A program made the position numbers and the translations under genes. A stretch of DNA of 39,963 nucleotides from Hoeflea sp. BRH_c9 (lineage in GTDB: Bacteria; Pseudomonadota; Alphaproteobacteria; Rhizobiales; Rhizobiaceae). Shown piece by piece: positions 26,509 to 34,143 of this stretch; the first letter of the stretch is position 1, and each line of letters opens with the position of its first letter. The notes below the pieces were generated by a model that saw only the letters and a program-made list of their open reading frames with translations, ran no database searches and was not told the origin of the DNA. The stretch covers positions 1 through 39,963 of the forward strand of contig LADQ01000184.1 in NCBI GenBank assembly GCA_000961635.1. The letters are read 5' to 3'.

Positions 26509-27246
26509 TTATTTCGGAGGCTTTGTCCCGAACCACTTTTCATAGATGGCGTCATAGCGGCCATCGGCCTTCATGCTGGCAAGCGCGACATTGACTTTCG
26601 CCGTCAGCTCGCTGCCTTTCGGAAAGCCGATGCCATATTGATGCGCCATCATCTGCTGGCCGACCGCCTTGACCTCGCCATTGCCGGCGTTGGCGATGTA
26701 GTAGAGCACGTTGGGTGTGTCATGCATGGCGGCATCGACGCGGCCGGTGCGCAGTTCGAGATAGGCATTGTCGACATTCGGGAACTGCCGGATTTCAGTT
26801 TCCTTGAAATGCTCCTTGGCATAATCGGTGGCCGACGTGCCGGTCTTTACGGCGATGGATTTGCCAGCCAGATCCGCTTCGCCGGTGATGGTGCTGTCGG
26901 TCGGCACCATCAGCAGAAAGCCGCTGTCGTAGTATCCGTCAGAAAAGTCGATGACCTCCTGACGCTCCGGTTTGATCGTTATGCCGGCCAGGGCCACGTC
27001 AATCTGACCGGTCTGCAAGGCCGGGATGATCCCGGAAAAATCCATCGGGCGCAGCTCGTAGCTGACGCCGAGCTCAGTGGCGATGGCGTCCCACATGTCG
27101 ATGTCAAAGCCGACATAGGTGTCACCTTCCTTGAATTCGAACGGCACAAAGGCGGTGTCGGTCGCAACAATCAGGTCTTTGGCGGCGGCCTGGCTTACGC
27201 TCAGTGCCAGCATCGCGATGGCGGCAAGTTTGGCTAGATGTCTCAT
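26509..27246 (-). CDS. Periplasmic amino-acid-binding protein, family 3
   Basis: A 245-residue solute receptor with signal peptide [16 protein letters not shown]...AAA. The mature part shows the family-3 signature: [49 protein letters not shown], and later [11 protein letters not shown] and [15 protein letters not shown]. It delivers a polar amino acid or similar compound to the permease downstream. GGGGAA precedes the ATG. A TTGACA-bearing palindrome 99 bp upstream suggests its own regulated promoter. Confidence 0.96.
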   Translation of the reverse strand: MRHLAKLAAIAMLALSVSQAAAKDLIVATDTAFVPFEFKEGDTYVGFDIDMWDAIATELGVSYELRPMDFSGIIPALQTGQIDVALAGITIKPERQEVIDFSDGYYDSGFLLMVPTDSTITGEADLAGKSIAVKTGTSATDYAKEHFKETEIRQFPNVDNAYLELRTGRVDAAMHDTPNVLYYIANAGNGEVKAVGQQMMAHQYGIGFPKGSELTAKVNVALASMKADGRYDAIYEKWFGTKPPK

Positions 27247-27344
27247 GATGTTCCCCTGAGATCTGGTGTTTTCTGGATCGCTATTCGCAAGTCCGGGCCA
27301 TGCGAATTCAAAAATACTTGCACAAAAAATTTAAAAAGCAAAGA

Positions 27345-27357
27345 TATTTGTCAAATA
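27345..27357 (-). promoter_or_regulatory. Candidate promoter/operator of the amino-acid transporter genes
   Basis: TATTTG-T-CAAATA (plus strand) is a perfect palindrome. On the minus strand it contains TTGACA, a full -35 box (27354-27349), with an A/T-rich -10 region near 27333-27327 at 15-16 bp spacing. A regulator binding here would block the polymerase. A related ATTTGACAA word stands in the other promoter region of the cluster near 29656. Confidence 0.45.
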
Positions 27358-27510
27358 CCGATAATCCTGTCCCAGCGAGCGATGAAAACCGCAGCGCTGC
27401 GCCATTGCATGCCTGATCGTGGGGAAGCGATCCCGATGCAAAACCGTAAACCCGGCGCCTTTTTTTGCACAGGGCGGCTCGGCTTCGGGTCAGGTCGGGA
27501 TCAGCCGGTT

Positions 27511-28281
27511 TTACTGCGCCGCCAGCATCGTCTTGATCTCGGCCACGCGTTCTGCATTGTCTCTTGCGATGCGGCCGTCGGCGTTCCAGATCGAATTCTC
27601 GAATCCGACGCGGAGCTTGCCCCCGGCGGCTGCGGCGGCGGTCAGACAGGCGGTTTCCTGTTTGCCAAACGCGCAAACGGCCCAGTCCGCAGCGACCTTG
27701 CTGGCGCTCAACCACCGGGTGAAGACGTCGAGATCGCCTGGTGCGCTTTCCTGGTTCTGGCTGTAGCGTCCCAGAACGAACAGGAGCTGCACCGGCCCCC
27801 CGGGCAGGCGGTCCTCCTTCAGCATTGTCGCCAGGAAGTCCAGATCAGACGCCCCGTAAATGATGTGCTGAACATCGGTCTTTGCCTGTGCACAGGCCTT
27901 GTAGAATGCCCCCGCCGCATCGAACTCGCGCTCGGCCAGCATTTCCGCCAGCGAGATCGAGACGCTTTGCGGGGCCACTGCCTCCACCACCGCGCGCTGC
28001 TGGGCGGCGGAATAGATCCCCACCGCCTCGGTCGTGATCTGCACCGCCATCCCCGGCACTGAATTTGCAAGAGCAGCCAGCGCCTCCTTGTAGAGGCCGG
28101 CATCCAGAATGTGCCGGCCGTTGGTGTCGCGGAGATGCAGATGCAACCCGTCTGCGCCCGCGGCCTGACACGACCGGGCAGTGACGATGATCTCGTCCAG
28201 GGTGATCGGCAGCGCCGGATGATCCGCCTTTGTCTTACGCGCACCGGTGGGCGCAACCATGAGCCGGGGCAGCGGGCTCAC
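27511..28281 (-). CDS. BKACE-family 3-keto acid cleavage enzyme (DUF849)
   Basis: A 256-residue TIM-barrel enzyme of the beta-keto acid cleavage family. It condenses a 3-keto acid with acetyl-CoA and splits it into acetoacetate and a new acyl-CoA; the founding activity acts on 3-keto-5-aminohexanoate from lysine. The opening VAPTGARKTKADHP is typical. Zn ligands appear as H47 and H49 in LHLHLRD and E228 in GFENSIW, spaced as in the characterised enzyme. The start is a GTG with a GTGA overlap on the aminotransferase stop and GGAGCG upstream; ATG 28260 would cut the first barrel strand. It probably cleaves the keto acid made by the aminotransferase. It is somewhat short for the family. Confidence 0.9.
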   Translation of the reverse strand: MSPLPRLMVAPTGARKTKADHPALPITLDEIIVTARSCQAAGADGLHLHLRDTNGRHILDAGLYKEALAALANSVPGMAVQITTEAVGIYSAAQQRAVVEAVAPQSVSISLAEMLAEREFDAAGAFYKACAQAKTDVQHIIYGASDLDFLATMLKEDRLPGGPVQLLFVLGRYSQNQESAPGDLDVFTRWLSASKVAADWAVCAFGKQETACLTAAAAAGGKLRVGFENSIWNADGRIARDNAERVAEIKTMLAAQ

Positions 28282-29597
28282 AAATGCGCTCCGATTGCGA
28301 TCTGCAATTTCGTGACGATCTCGTCGATATGCTGGTCTTCCAGAATAAACGGCGGGGCAAGCAGGATGTGATCGCCCCGCTTGCCGTCAATCGTGCCCCC
28401 CATCGGATAGCAGATCAGCCCGGCCTCGAAGGTGGCCGCTTTCAACGCCTTGTGCTTGGCCAGTTCCGGGGCGAAGGGCTCTTTGGTGTCGCGGTCCCTG
28501 ACGATCTCGAGCGCTCGGAACATCCCCCGCCCGCGAATGTCGCCGATATGCGGATGCTGCCCGAAAGCGGACACCAGCGCGTCGTTCAGCCGCTCCCCCA
28601 TCTCAGAAGCGCGATTGACCAGCCCGCCATCGGAGAGCTTTGTCAGCACTGCAAGGGCCGCCGCACTTGCCACCGGATGGCCGACATAGGTATGGCCGTG
28701 CTGGAAGAACCCGCTGCCCGCCTCGAACGCAGCATAGATCCGAGCCGAGCACAGCATCGCGCCGATCGGCTGGTATCCGGCTCCCAGGCCCTTGGCCACG
28801 GCGACGATATCGGGACTGATTCCCTCCTGCTCGCAGGCAAACAGCGTGCCCGTGCGCCCCATGCCGCACATCACCTCATCCAGGACCAGCAAGACGCCAT
28901 ATTTGTCGCATATCTCGCGAATCCGCCTGAAATAGCCTTCGACCGGCGGCACCGCTCCGGCGGTTGCACCCACGACGGGCTCGGCCACAAAGGCAAAGAC
29001 CGTGTCCTCGCCAAGGCGCTGGATTTCGGTTTCCAGTTCGTTGGCGACGCGCAGGCCATAGTCGGCGGCGCTCTCGTCGTCGCGCCTGCCGCGATATTCA
29101 AAGCAGGGCGAGATATGGCTGGTTTCCACCATCAGCGGCGCAAAGGGCGCACGCCGCCATTCATTGCCGCCGGTGGCGAGCGCGCCGAGCGTGTTGCCGT
29201 GATAGCTTTGCTGACGGGCGATGACGTGGCGTCGTTGCGGTTGCCCGATCTCGACGAAATATTGCCGCGCAAGCTTGAGGGCGGCCTCCATCGCCTCCGA
29301 TCCGCCCGACACCAGATAGACCCGGTCGATCCCCTGCGGGGCGTGGGCTATCAGCTTGTCGGCCAGTTGCTCGGCCGGCTCGGAGGTGAAAAAGCTGGTA
29401 TGGGCAAAGGCAACCTTGTCCAGTTGCGCCTTGATCGCATGGGTCACGTCGACATCGCCATGTCCAAGGCAGGACACCGCCGCGCCGCCCGAGCCGTCGA
29501 GATAGGCCTTGCCCGACTGATCATAAAGATAGACGCCCTCGCCACGGGACACGGTTGGGAGGATCGCCTTGGTATGGCGTGGAAAGATGTGAGACAT
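28278..29597 (-). CDS. Class III aminotransferase (PLP-dependent)
   Basis: A 439-residue aminotransferase of the omega-amino-acid group. The PLP Lys is K269 in VAVAKGLGAGY, the cofactor Asp is D240 in LLVLDEVMCG, the SGGSEAMEAALKLAR phosphate-binding loop is present, and YHGNTLGAL matches the family. ATG 29597 is chosen because the family begins with a short stretch before TVSRGEGVYLYDQSG, and AGGA lies upstream. First gene of the minus-strand catabolic operon, it overlaps the BKACE gene by 4 bp. It should convert an amino acid or amine to the keto compound cleaved by BKACE, with pyruvate or 2-oxoglutarate as likely acceptor. The substrate is not determined. Confidence 0.94.
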   Translation of the reverse strand: MSHIFPRHTKAILPTVSRGEGVYLYDQSGKAYLDGSGGAAVSCLGHGDVDVTHAIKAQLDKVAFAHTSFFTSEPAEQLADKLIAHAPQGIDRVYLVSGGSEAMEAALKLARQYFVEIGQPQRRHVIARQQSYHGNTLGALATGGNEWRRAPFAPLMVETSHISPCFEYRGRRDDESAADYGLRVANELETEIQRLGEDTVFAFVAEPVVGATAGAVPPVEGYFRRIREICDKYGVLLVLDEVMCGMGRTGTLFACEQEGISPDIVAVAKGLGAGYQPIGAMLCSARIYAAFEAGSGFFQHGHTYVGHPVASAAALAVLTKLSDGGLVNRASEMGERLNDALVSAFGQHPHIGDIRGRGMFRALEIVRDRDTKEPFAPELAKHKALKAATFEAGLICYPMGGTIDGKRGDHILLAPPFILEDQHIDEIVTKLQIAIGAHL

Positions 29598-29635
29598 GCC
29601 TGTGTGTCCTTTGCTGTGCGCCTGTCCTTTTGGTG

Positions 29636-29694
29636 TATGAAGCAGATGATTCATAATTTGACAATATATGAAACATTCGTAACATGCAGTTTCA
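29636..29694. promoter_or_regulatory. Divergent control region: two dyads and a TTGACA box
   Basis: Between the aminotransferase and the second RpiR gene are TATGAA-N8-TTCATA (29636-29655) and TGAAAC-N14-GTTTCA (29669-29694), with ATTTGACAATATAT between them. Paired dyads in a divergent region next to an RpiR gene are good operator candidates. The second dyad reaches beyond the upstream ATG (29684), favouring the later start for the regulator. Confidence 0.5.
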
Positions 29695-29713
29695 ATCAGA
29701 CGTGCGGTGGATC

Positions 29714-30580
29714 ATGCAACAATCGTTCGAGCAAACCCTCGCCGGGAAATACGCCCAGCTCAGCGCCCGGTTGCAACAGGCCGCGGATTTCGTGATGGCC
29801 AATCCGATCGATGTCGCCACCCGCAGCCTGCGCAGCATTGCCAGGGACGCCAGGCTCACCCCGGTCACATTTTCACGCATGTCCGCGGCACTCGGATACG
29901 AGAATTACGAAGCCCTGCGCGAGGTCCTGCGCCGGTCGATGGAACAGCGCTCCAATATGTTCTCAACCCGCGTCGCGCAGCTCCAGGAGCAGCATGTCGC
30001 CGGGGACCATGGGTTCCATGCCGATCATTTTGTCGCCGTGTCGAAGAACCTGAAAAGCCTGAGCGCGTCGATTGATCTGGCGATGCTGGAAAATTGCGTC
30101 GATCGCCTGCATTCCGCGCGAAAGGTCCTCGTCATTGGCGGCCTGGGATCGGCCGGGATCGCCGAATATCTGACCTACATGACCAGTTTCATCGCCGACA
30201 ACTGGTCGCTCGGCAACCGCGTCGGGACTTCACTCGGGAGCGGTCTGGTCGGGCTCGCGGCAAGCGATGTGCTGATTGTCATCACCAAGACACCCTATGC
30301 CACCCAGTCGATCCTGGCCGCCGAGGACGCGCATGCCGCGGGGGTCTTCGTGATCGTGCTGACCGACAACCATTCCTGCCCGGCGCTCAAATACGCCTCG
30401 GCCGCATTCATCGTTCCATCGGATAGCCCCCATTACTTTTCCTCCTATGCCGGAACACTTGTGTTGACGGAGGTTCTGACCGGCATGCTGGCAAGCCGGG
30501 CGGAGGGTGCGGCGCTTGATCGCATTGCTGCAGTGGAAATCAGGAATCGACGATTGAAAGAAGTCTGGTCTGACAAATAG
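29714..30580 (+). CDS. RpiR/MurR-family transcriptional regulator
   Basis: A 288-residue regulator from ATG 29714; ATG 29684 would add ten residues but has no ribosome site. The helix-turn-helix lies near residues 35-75 (SLRSIARDARLTPVTFSRMSAALGYENYEAL). The SIS domain begins near residue 115 (KVLVIGGLGSAGIAEYLTYM) and continues with SDVLIVITKTPYATQS and VFVIVLTDNHSCPALK. It is divergent from the aminotransferase-BKACE operon, with paired dyads in the gap, so it probably controls that operon according to a phosphorylated or carboxylated intermediate. It is only distantly related to the RpiR gene at 23145. Confidence 0.9.
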   Translation: MQQSFEQTLAGKYAQLSARLQQAADFVMANPIDVATRSLRSIARDARLTPVTFSRMSAALGYENYEALREVLRRSMEQRSNMFSTRVAQLQEQHVAGDHGFHADHFVAVSKNLKSLSASIDLAMLENCVDRLHSARKVLVIGGLGSAGIAEYLTYMTSFIADNWSLGNRVGTSLGSGLVGLAASDVLIVITKTPYATQSILAAEDAHAAGVFVIVLTDNHSCPALKYASAAFIVPSDSPHYFSSYAGTLVLTEVLTGMLASRAEGAALDRIAAVEIRNRRLKEVWSDK

Positions 30581-30588
30581 TGTCAGAC
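30568..30588 (+). terminator. Stem-loop across the RpiR stop codon
   Basis: GTCTGACA-AATAG-TGTCAGAC is a perfect 8-bp stem containing the TAG stop in its loop. No T-run follows. Its position suggests an end-of-transcript structure. Confidence 0.5.
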
Positions 30589-30886
30589 ATCAGCACCCTT
30601 GGGACAAATTGTTGGTTTTCACGCAGAACGTATCAGTTTTTCCGTTTCCCGTGGTCCAGCCCGAGGGGTCCACTCCAAAAAGGGGTCAACTTTCCGCGCC
30701 GATTGACACCTCGACGCGCATCGTCCATTCGCGCCAGCGCAGCTCCTGCCGCAAATCCTCCAGCGTCCGATCAAGAAGACCTTCGTCTCCTTCACTTGAT
30801 CGCGTTCTTCGCCTGGACCTCGAGGGGCTCGTTCCAGCCATCGTCACAATCCAAAAAATCCGGAAGAACGCGAAACTCACCCGGGT
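30589..30886. other. Gene-free stretch with a mobile-element-like scrap
   Basis: Apart from the ScpB-like scrap at 30686-30790 there is nothing coding. The sequence AAAAAGGGGTCAACTTTCC near 30677 looks like the outer end of a transposon or of a decayed mobile gene, but no matching inverted end was found by eye. Confidence 0.4.
30686..30790 (-). pseudogene. Possible N-terminal remnant of a ScpB-like gene
   Basis: The minus strand reads LEDLRQELRWREWTMRVEV and then stops. This resembles the start of ScpB-like segregation proteins carried on mobile DNA in Rhizobiales (pattern L..L...LRWREWM.RVEAVIFA). Only about 35 codons remain, so the assignment rests on one short block. Confidence 0.35.
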
Positions 30887-31972
30887 TTAAATAGTATCGC
30901 AAAGTTGACCGACGATCTCAGCGGTGCTCGTCGTGCCACCCAGGTCATGGCTGAGATAGCATGTAGGGAGTGTCTGGCTGACGCTGTGCTGAAGCCGCTT
31001 AGCAACCTCTGTCAAACGGACGTCCTCATGTGTCTTTCCCAGCCAGCTGAGCATTTCAGCTGCTGAGAGAATTGTGCCATAAGGATTCGCGACACCCTTG
31101 CCTGCAATGTCGGGTGCAGAGCCATGCGAGGCTTGAAACAGCCCGCGGTCATTGCCGGTTTCAGCAGAGGGTGCGAGCCCAACGCCACCTATAGTGGCCG
31201 CCCCAAGGTCGGAAATGATGTCGCCGAACATGTTTTCGGTGACAATCACATTAAAATGGGCCGGACGAAGCACCTGATGCATCGTCATCGCGTCAACGAG
31301 AACATGTTCGGAAGCAATATCCGGATCGTCGCGGGCGACCTCATCGAAAACAGCTCGGAAAAATGCGTAGCTGCGCAACACATTGGCCTTGTCGCAACAG
31401 GTCACCCGGCGCACTCCGTCGGACGGCGCGCCATTGCTGGCGCGGGACAGTTCAAAGGCCTTGCGAACGCAACGCTCAATGCCCTTTCGGGTTTGCACCA
31501 GCGTATCGACGGCAACTTCGCTACGCAGCAAAGCTCCGGAACCGCGTGCCGAATACAGGCCTTCGCTGTTTTCCCGGACAATCACATAGTCGATGTCGCC
31601 TGCCTTAACATCCCTCAACGGGGACCGGACGCCGGGCAGCAGCCGGATCGGTCTGATATTGGCGAACAAATCAAGTTCGAAGCGCAGCCGCAGCGTGAAA
31701 TCCAGACCGGCTTCCGTTCCATCCGGATGGTTGATGCCCGGAATGCCGGCGGCACCATGCAGGATCGCGTCCGCAGCACGGCAGGCCTCAAACGAGGTCT
31801 TTGGAAAACTCTCCCCGGTCAATCGGTAATGTTCGGCGCCCGCCGGATATTCGGCAAAGCGCAGCGGTGAGGAAGCGCCGAATGCGGCGCGTAGCACGGT
31901 GACCGCAGCGGCGCAAACCTCTGGTCCGATGCCATCGCCATGAACGACAGCAATGTCATAGGTATCCTTCAT
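30887..31972 (-). CDS. Isocitrate/isopropylmalate dehydrogenase family protein (tartrate/malate dehydrogenase-like)
   Basis: A 361-residue NAD(P)-dependent beta-hydroxyacid oxidative decarboxylase. The fold signature HGDGIGPEV opens the protein. Catalytic positions are visible: R95 and R97 in TLRLRFEL, R133 and Y140 in RENSEGLY, K195, D227, D251 and D255. Absence of the leucine-pathway LeuB context, and the ELDLFANIRPIRLLPG block, favour a tartrate or D-malate dehydrogenase-like role over leucine synthesis. ATG 31972 has GAGGA upstream and follows the SDR stop by 10 bp, so the two form an operon. The substrate is inferred only to the level of the family. Confidence 0.9.
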   Translation of the reverse strand: MKDTYDIAVVHGDGIGPEVCAAAVTVLRAAFGASSPLRFAEYPAGAEHYRLTGESFPKTSFEACRAADAILHGAAGIPGINHPDGTEAGLDFTLRLRFELDLFANIRPIRLLPGVRSPLRDVKAGDIDYVIVRENSEGLYSARGSGALLRSEVAVDTLVQTRKGIERCVRKAFELSRASNGAPSDGVRRVTCCDKANVLRSYAFFRAVFDEVARDDPDIASEHVLVDAMTMHQVLRPAHFNVIVTENMFGDIISDLGAATIGGVGLAPSAETGNDRGLFQASHGSAPDIAGKGVANPYGTILSAAEMLSWLGKTHEDVRLTEVAKRLQHSVSQTLPTCYLSHDLGGTTSTAEIVGQLCDTI

Positions 31973-31982
31973 ATCGGCATCC

Positions 31983-32729
31983 TCATATGCAACGCCCGCC
32001 GTCAACTTCCATGGCCACGCCGGTAATCATGCCGGCATCGTCCGAACACAGGAATGCTGATGCCCTGCCCATGTCTTCAGGCGTGGAAAAACGGCCAAGC
32101 GGGATCGAGGCAAGAAACTTCGCACGAACCTCAGGCGTGTCGCCGCCCATGAAGGTTTTCAGCAGCGGGGTGTCACCGGCCACCGGATTGAGCGCGTTGA
32201 CGCGAATGCCGAAGGGAGCGAGCTCAATCGCCATCGCCTTGGTGGCGGTGATCACCCACCCTTTGGAAGCATTGTACCAGGTAAGATTTGGCCGCGGCGA
32301 CACGCCGCCAGTCGAGGCGATATTGAGGAATACCCCGGATTTCTGTTGCTTGAACAGCGGCACCAGGGCCATGGCGCCGAAATAGATGGAGTTCATGTTG
32401 ACAGCGGCAATGCGGGTGAAAACCTCGACATCTATGGTCTCCATCGGCGCAGGAAGGTGACCGATGCCCGCATTGTTGACAAGAATGCTCACGCTGCCGA
32501 ATGTTTCAAGAGCGAGATCCCTCGCCGCCACAAAGCCTTCGGCACTCGACACGTCGGCAACCAGAGGCACGCAGGCATTCCCGAACCGCGCGGCAACCCG
32601 GGTGGCGTTGTCACCGTCGCGGTCAACAAGAACCACGCGGGCGCCTTCCGCGACGAATTCAGAGACGATGCCCTCTCCAAACCCCGATCCGCCACCGGTT
32701 ACGATCGCAACCTTTCCTTCTAAACGCAT
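31983..32729 (-). CDS. Short-chain dehydrogenase/reductase (SDR)
   Basis: A 248-residue classical SDR. Cofactor motif TGGGSGFG (11-18), D36 at the end of the second strand (favouring NAD over NADP), NNAG (85-88), and the catalytic S139, Y152 and K156 (YNASK). The C-terminus DGGRCI matches 3-oxoacyl-ACP reductase or glucose-1-dehydrogenase-like SDRs. ATG 32729 has AAGG upstream, and a longer frame to 33032 is not supported. It probably oxidises a secondary alcohol to a ketone, working with the downstream dehydrogenase. The truncated aldehyde dehydrogenase gene is divergent from it. Confidence 0.92.
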   Translation of the reverse strand: MRLEGKVAIVTGGGSGFGEGIVSEFVAEGARVVLVDRDGDNATRVAARFGNACVPLVADVSSAEGFVAARDLALETFGSVSILVNNAGIGHLPAPMETIDVEVFTRIAAVNMNSIYFGAMALVPLFKQQKSGVFLNIASTGGVSPRPNLTWYNASKGWVITATKAMAIELAPFGIRVNALNPVAGDTPLLKTFMGGDTPEVRAKFLASIPLGRFSTPEDMGRASAFLCSDDAGMITGVAMEVDGGRCI

Positions 32730-32999
32730 GATGACCTTACCCCTTTCGAATAGATGCGATGAGCAGGTTCGACCAATATTCCGGCGACCGAAGCTCACGC
32801 TGGCGCGAGACCCGAGCCACTGCTTTCCCCTGCTACATTGGTGAAAAACGCCGCCATGGACAGTCTGAATATCTAAACGGGTCTTCAGAATTCCTGAGTT
32901 GCGCCAAGGCTGTGAAACCAGGTTACTGAGCCTCAGGAAGATCGCCCCACACGCTGGCGTTGGCGAACGACGCCCGCTTGAAATCACATTGGACTCTCC

Positions 33000-33311
33000 A
33001 TGACCAGCATTCAGACCGCAGTGGAAAACCACCTCTATAAAGGCGAGTTCAGGCCGATGCTGATCGGCGGCAAATGGGTCTCGGCCAGGTCGAGTGAGGT
33101 GCTCGAAAGTATCAATCCTGCCACTGGCGCGCTGCTGGCTACGGTTCCACGCGGCGGCGGCGCCGACGTTGACGAGGCGGTGAGCGCTGCCCGGTCGGCG
33201 CTGATTGGGCCATGGGCGAGATTCTCACCCTTCGAGCGCCCGGCGGTGCTGCTGCGCATCGCCGATCTGTTCGAGAAAAACTGGGAGGAACTGTGCCTTT
33301 CGGACACGCTT
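33000..33311 (+). pseudogene. Aldehyde dehydrogenase, N-terminal fragment
   Basis: About 104 codons match the start of NAD-dependent aldehyde dehydrogenases: LIGGKWVSA, INPATGALLATVPRGGGADVDEAV, ARSAL..GPWARFSPFERPAVLLRIADLFE. Similarity ends abruptly at SDTL, where the family continues with the (D)xGKP region. The catalytic Glu and Cys domains are absent and the frame ends at 33365. The intact enzyme is about 490 residues. The break marks a deletion near the right end of the island. The gene was divergent from the SDR-dehydrogenase pair and probably belonged to the same pathway. Confidence 0.85.
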
Positions 33312-33417
33312 CGCACTGCCGCTATGGCGGCTTGGAGCGAAGTCGCTCTGTTGACGACCTCATGAAGCAGCCCCATAGAGAGCAACCTGTGCCAAACCCA
33401 AGCTAAGGCGACGCTAC

Positions 33418-33486
33418 CCCTTCACCTGCCCACTCTTTGGCAAAAGTTGCAGCTCGGGCGCGGATTTCATTCCATGATAGCCGCAT
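33418..33486 (-). pseudogene. N-terminus of a DNA methyltransferase gene (MmeI/YeeA-type)
   Basis: From ATG 33486 the minus strand reads MRLSWNEIRARAATFAKEW and then AGEG before running into a stop. This is the characteristic start of large adenine-specific DNA methylases of the MmeI-like class, which are about 900 residues long. Only 23 codons survive. It is a trace of a restriction or phage-defence gene at the island's right edge. Confidence 0.6.
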
Positions 33487-33835
33487 GGTCTGATGGTCTT
33501 TCACTCGTTTACGTTCAAATCATCTCATAGGTTCGCGTGTGGCGCGCAACTTCGCAAGGGAATATTGGTTCTCTCCAATTGCTCACGGGGTGCGTATGTA
33601 CCCTGCCTTACGGGTTATGTGTGTGGGGATGGGAAGGGCTAGAAGCGCCACCGCTCCCCCGAGCGTAGGAACCGTCAAGAATCCCCTGAGACAATGCCCG
33701 TGCAAACCCGCGCCTCCCTTACAGACCAACTAGCGAGCGCTCGCACGGCTCTGACCTTCTCGGCGTGTCGGAGAGCCATCACTGGCTTAGAAGCACGCCG
33801 ATAATGCAACGTCTTGCAGTTTTGGTGGGTCCACG

Positions 33836-33848
33836 CTATGGGTACACA
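33836..33848 (+). repeat. Possible integrase arm-type site, right end
   Basis: CTATGGGTACACA matches the left-end word at 127-139 in 12 of 13 bases, and a partial copy (TGGGTCCAC) stands ten bases to its left at 33826. They lie 60-80 bp inside attR. Binding is not shown; the call rests on position and similarity. Confidence 0.35.
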
Positions 33849-33907
33849 TCGTCCAATTTCGGCGGTGAAGAACCCTTGTTTTCAGGGCTTTTGTGAACTG
33901 GTTTGGC

Positions 33908-33934
33908 AGAGTTCGAATCTCTCCGGCAGCACCA
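33908..33934 (+). repeat. attR: 27-bp copy of the tRNA-Thr 3' end
   Basis: This is identical to bases 46-72 and ends with CCA. No D arm, anticodon arm or 5' acceptor strand precedes it, so it is not a tRNA. It marks the junction between the island and the original chromosome, which resumes at 33935. Confidence 0.9.
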
Positions 33935-34143
33935 TTCTTGCTTAATTTTGATCTTGCGCTTCGCTCTCCGTGCGATCCAAATCTGGTGCCGGGATCTTCT
34001 CGCTCCATTTATTCCAAATCCCTTTTATGGCTTCGCATCAGCTGGCATCGCAGCACCCTGCGGCGCGTCTGGTGAAAATTTATCAATCTGGCGGTATCTC
34101 AAGGCCCGATCACGCGATAAAGCAAGGGCAAGGGGAGTCCGCC

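Larger units (their letters stand above)
33312..33907. other. Decayed right end of the island
   Basis: There is no intact gene. It contains the methylase scrap (33418-33486) and possible arm-type sites (33826-33848) next to attR. The middle (about 33500-33790) has open frames on the plus strand with no similarity I recognise. Confidence 0.55.

Noticed and set aside
28284-29795. A 503-codon plus-strand frame opposite the aminotransferase
   Set aside because: It is antisense to a gene with complete PLP motifs and has no recognisable domain.
33539-33733. Plus-strand GTG frame of 64 codons near the right end of the island
   Set aside because: It has no similarity or ribosome site and lies in clearly decayed sequence.
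33893-33935. Possible second tRNA at the right repeat
   Set aside because: Only the 3' part of tRNA-Thr is present; there is no anticodon or D arm, so it is an attachment-site copy.
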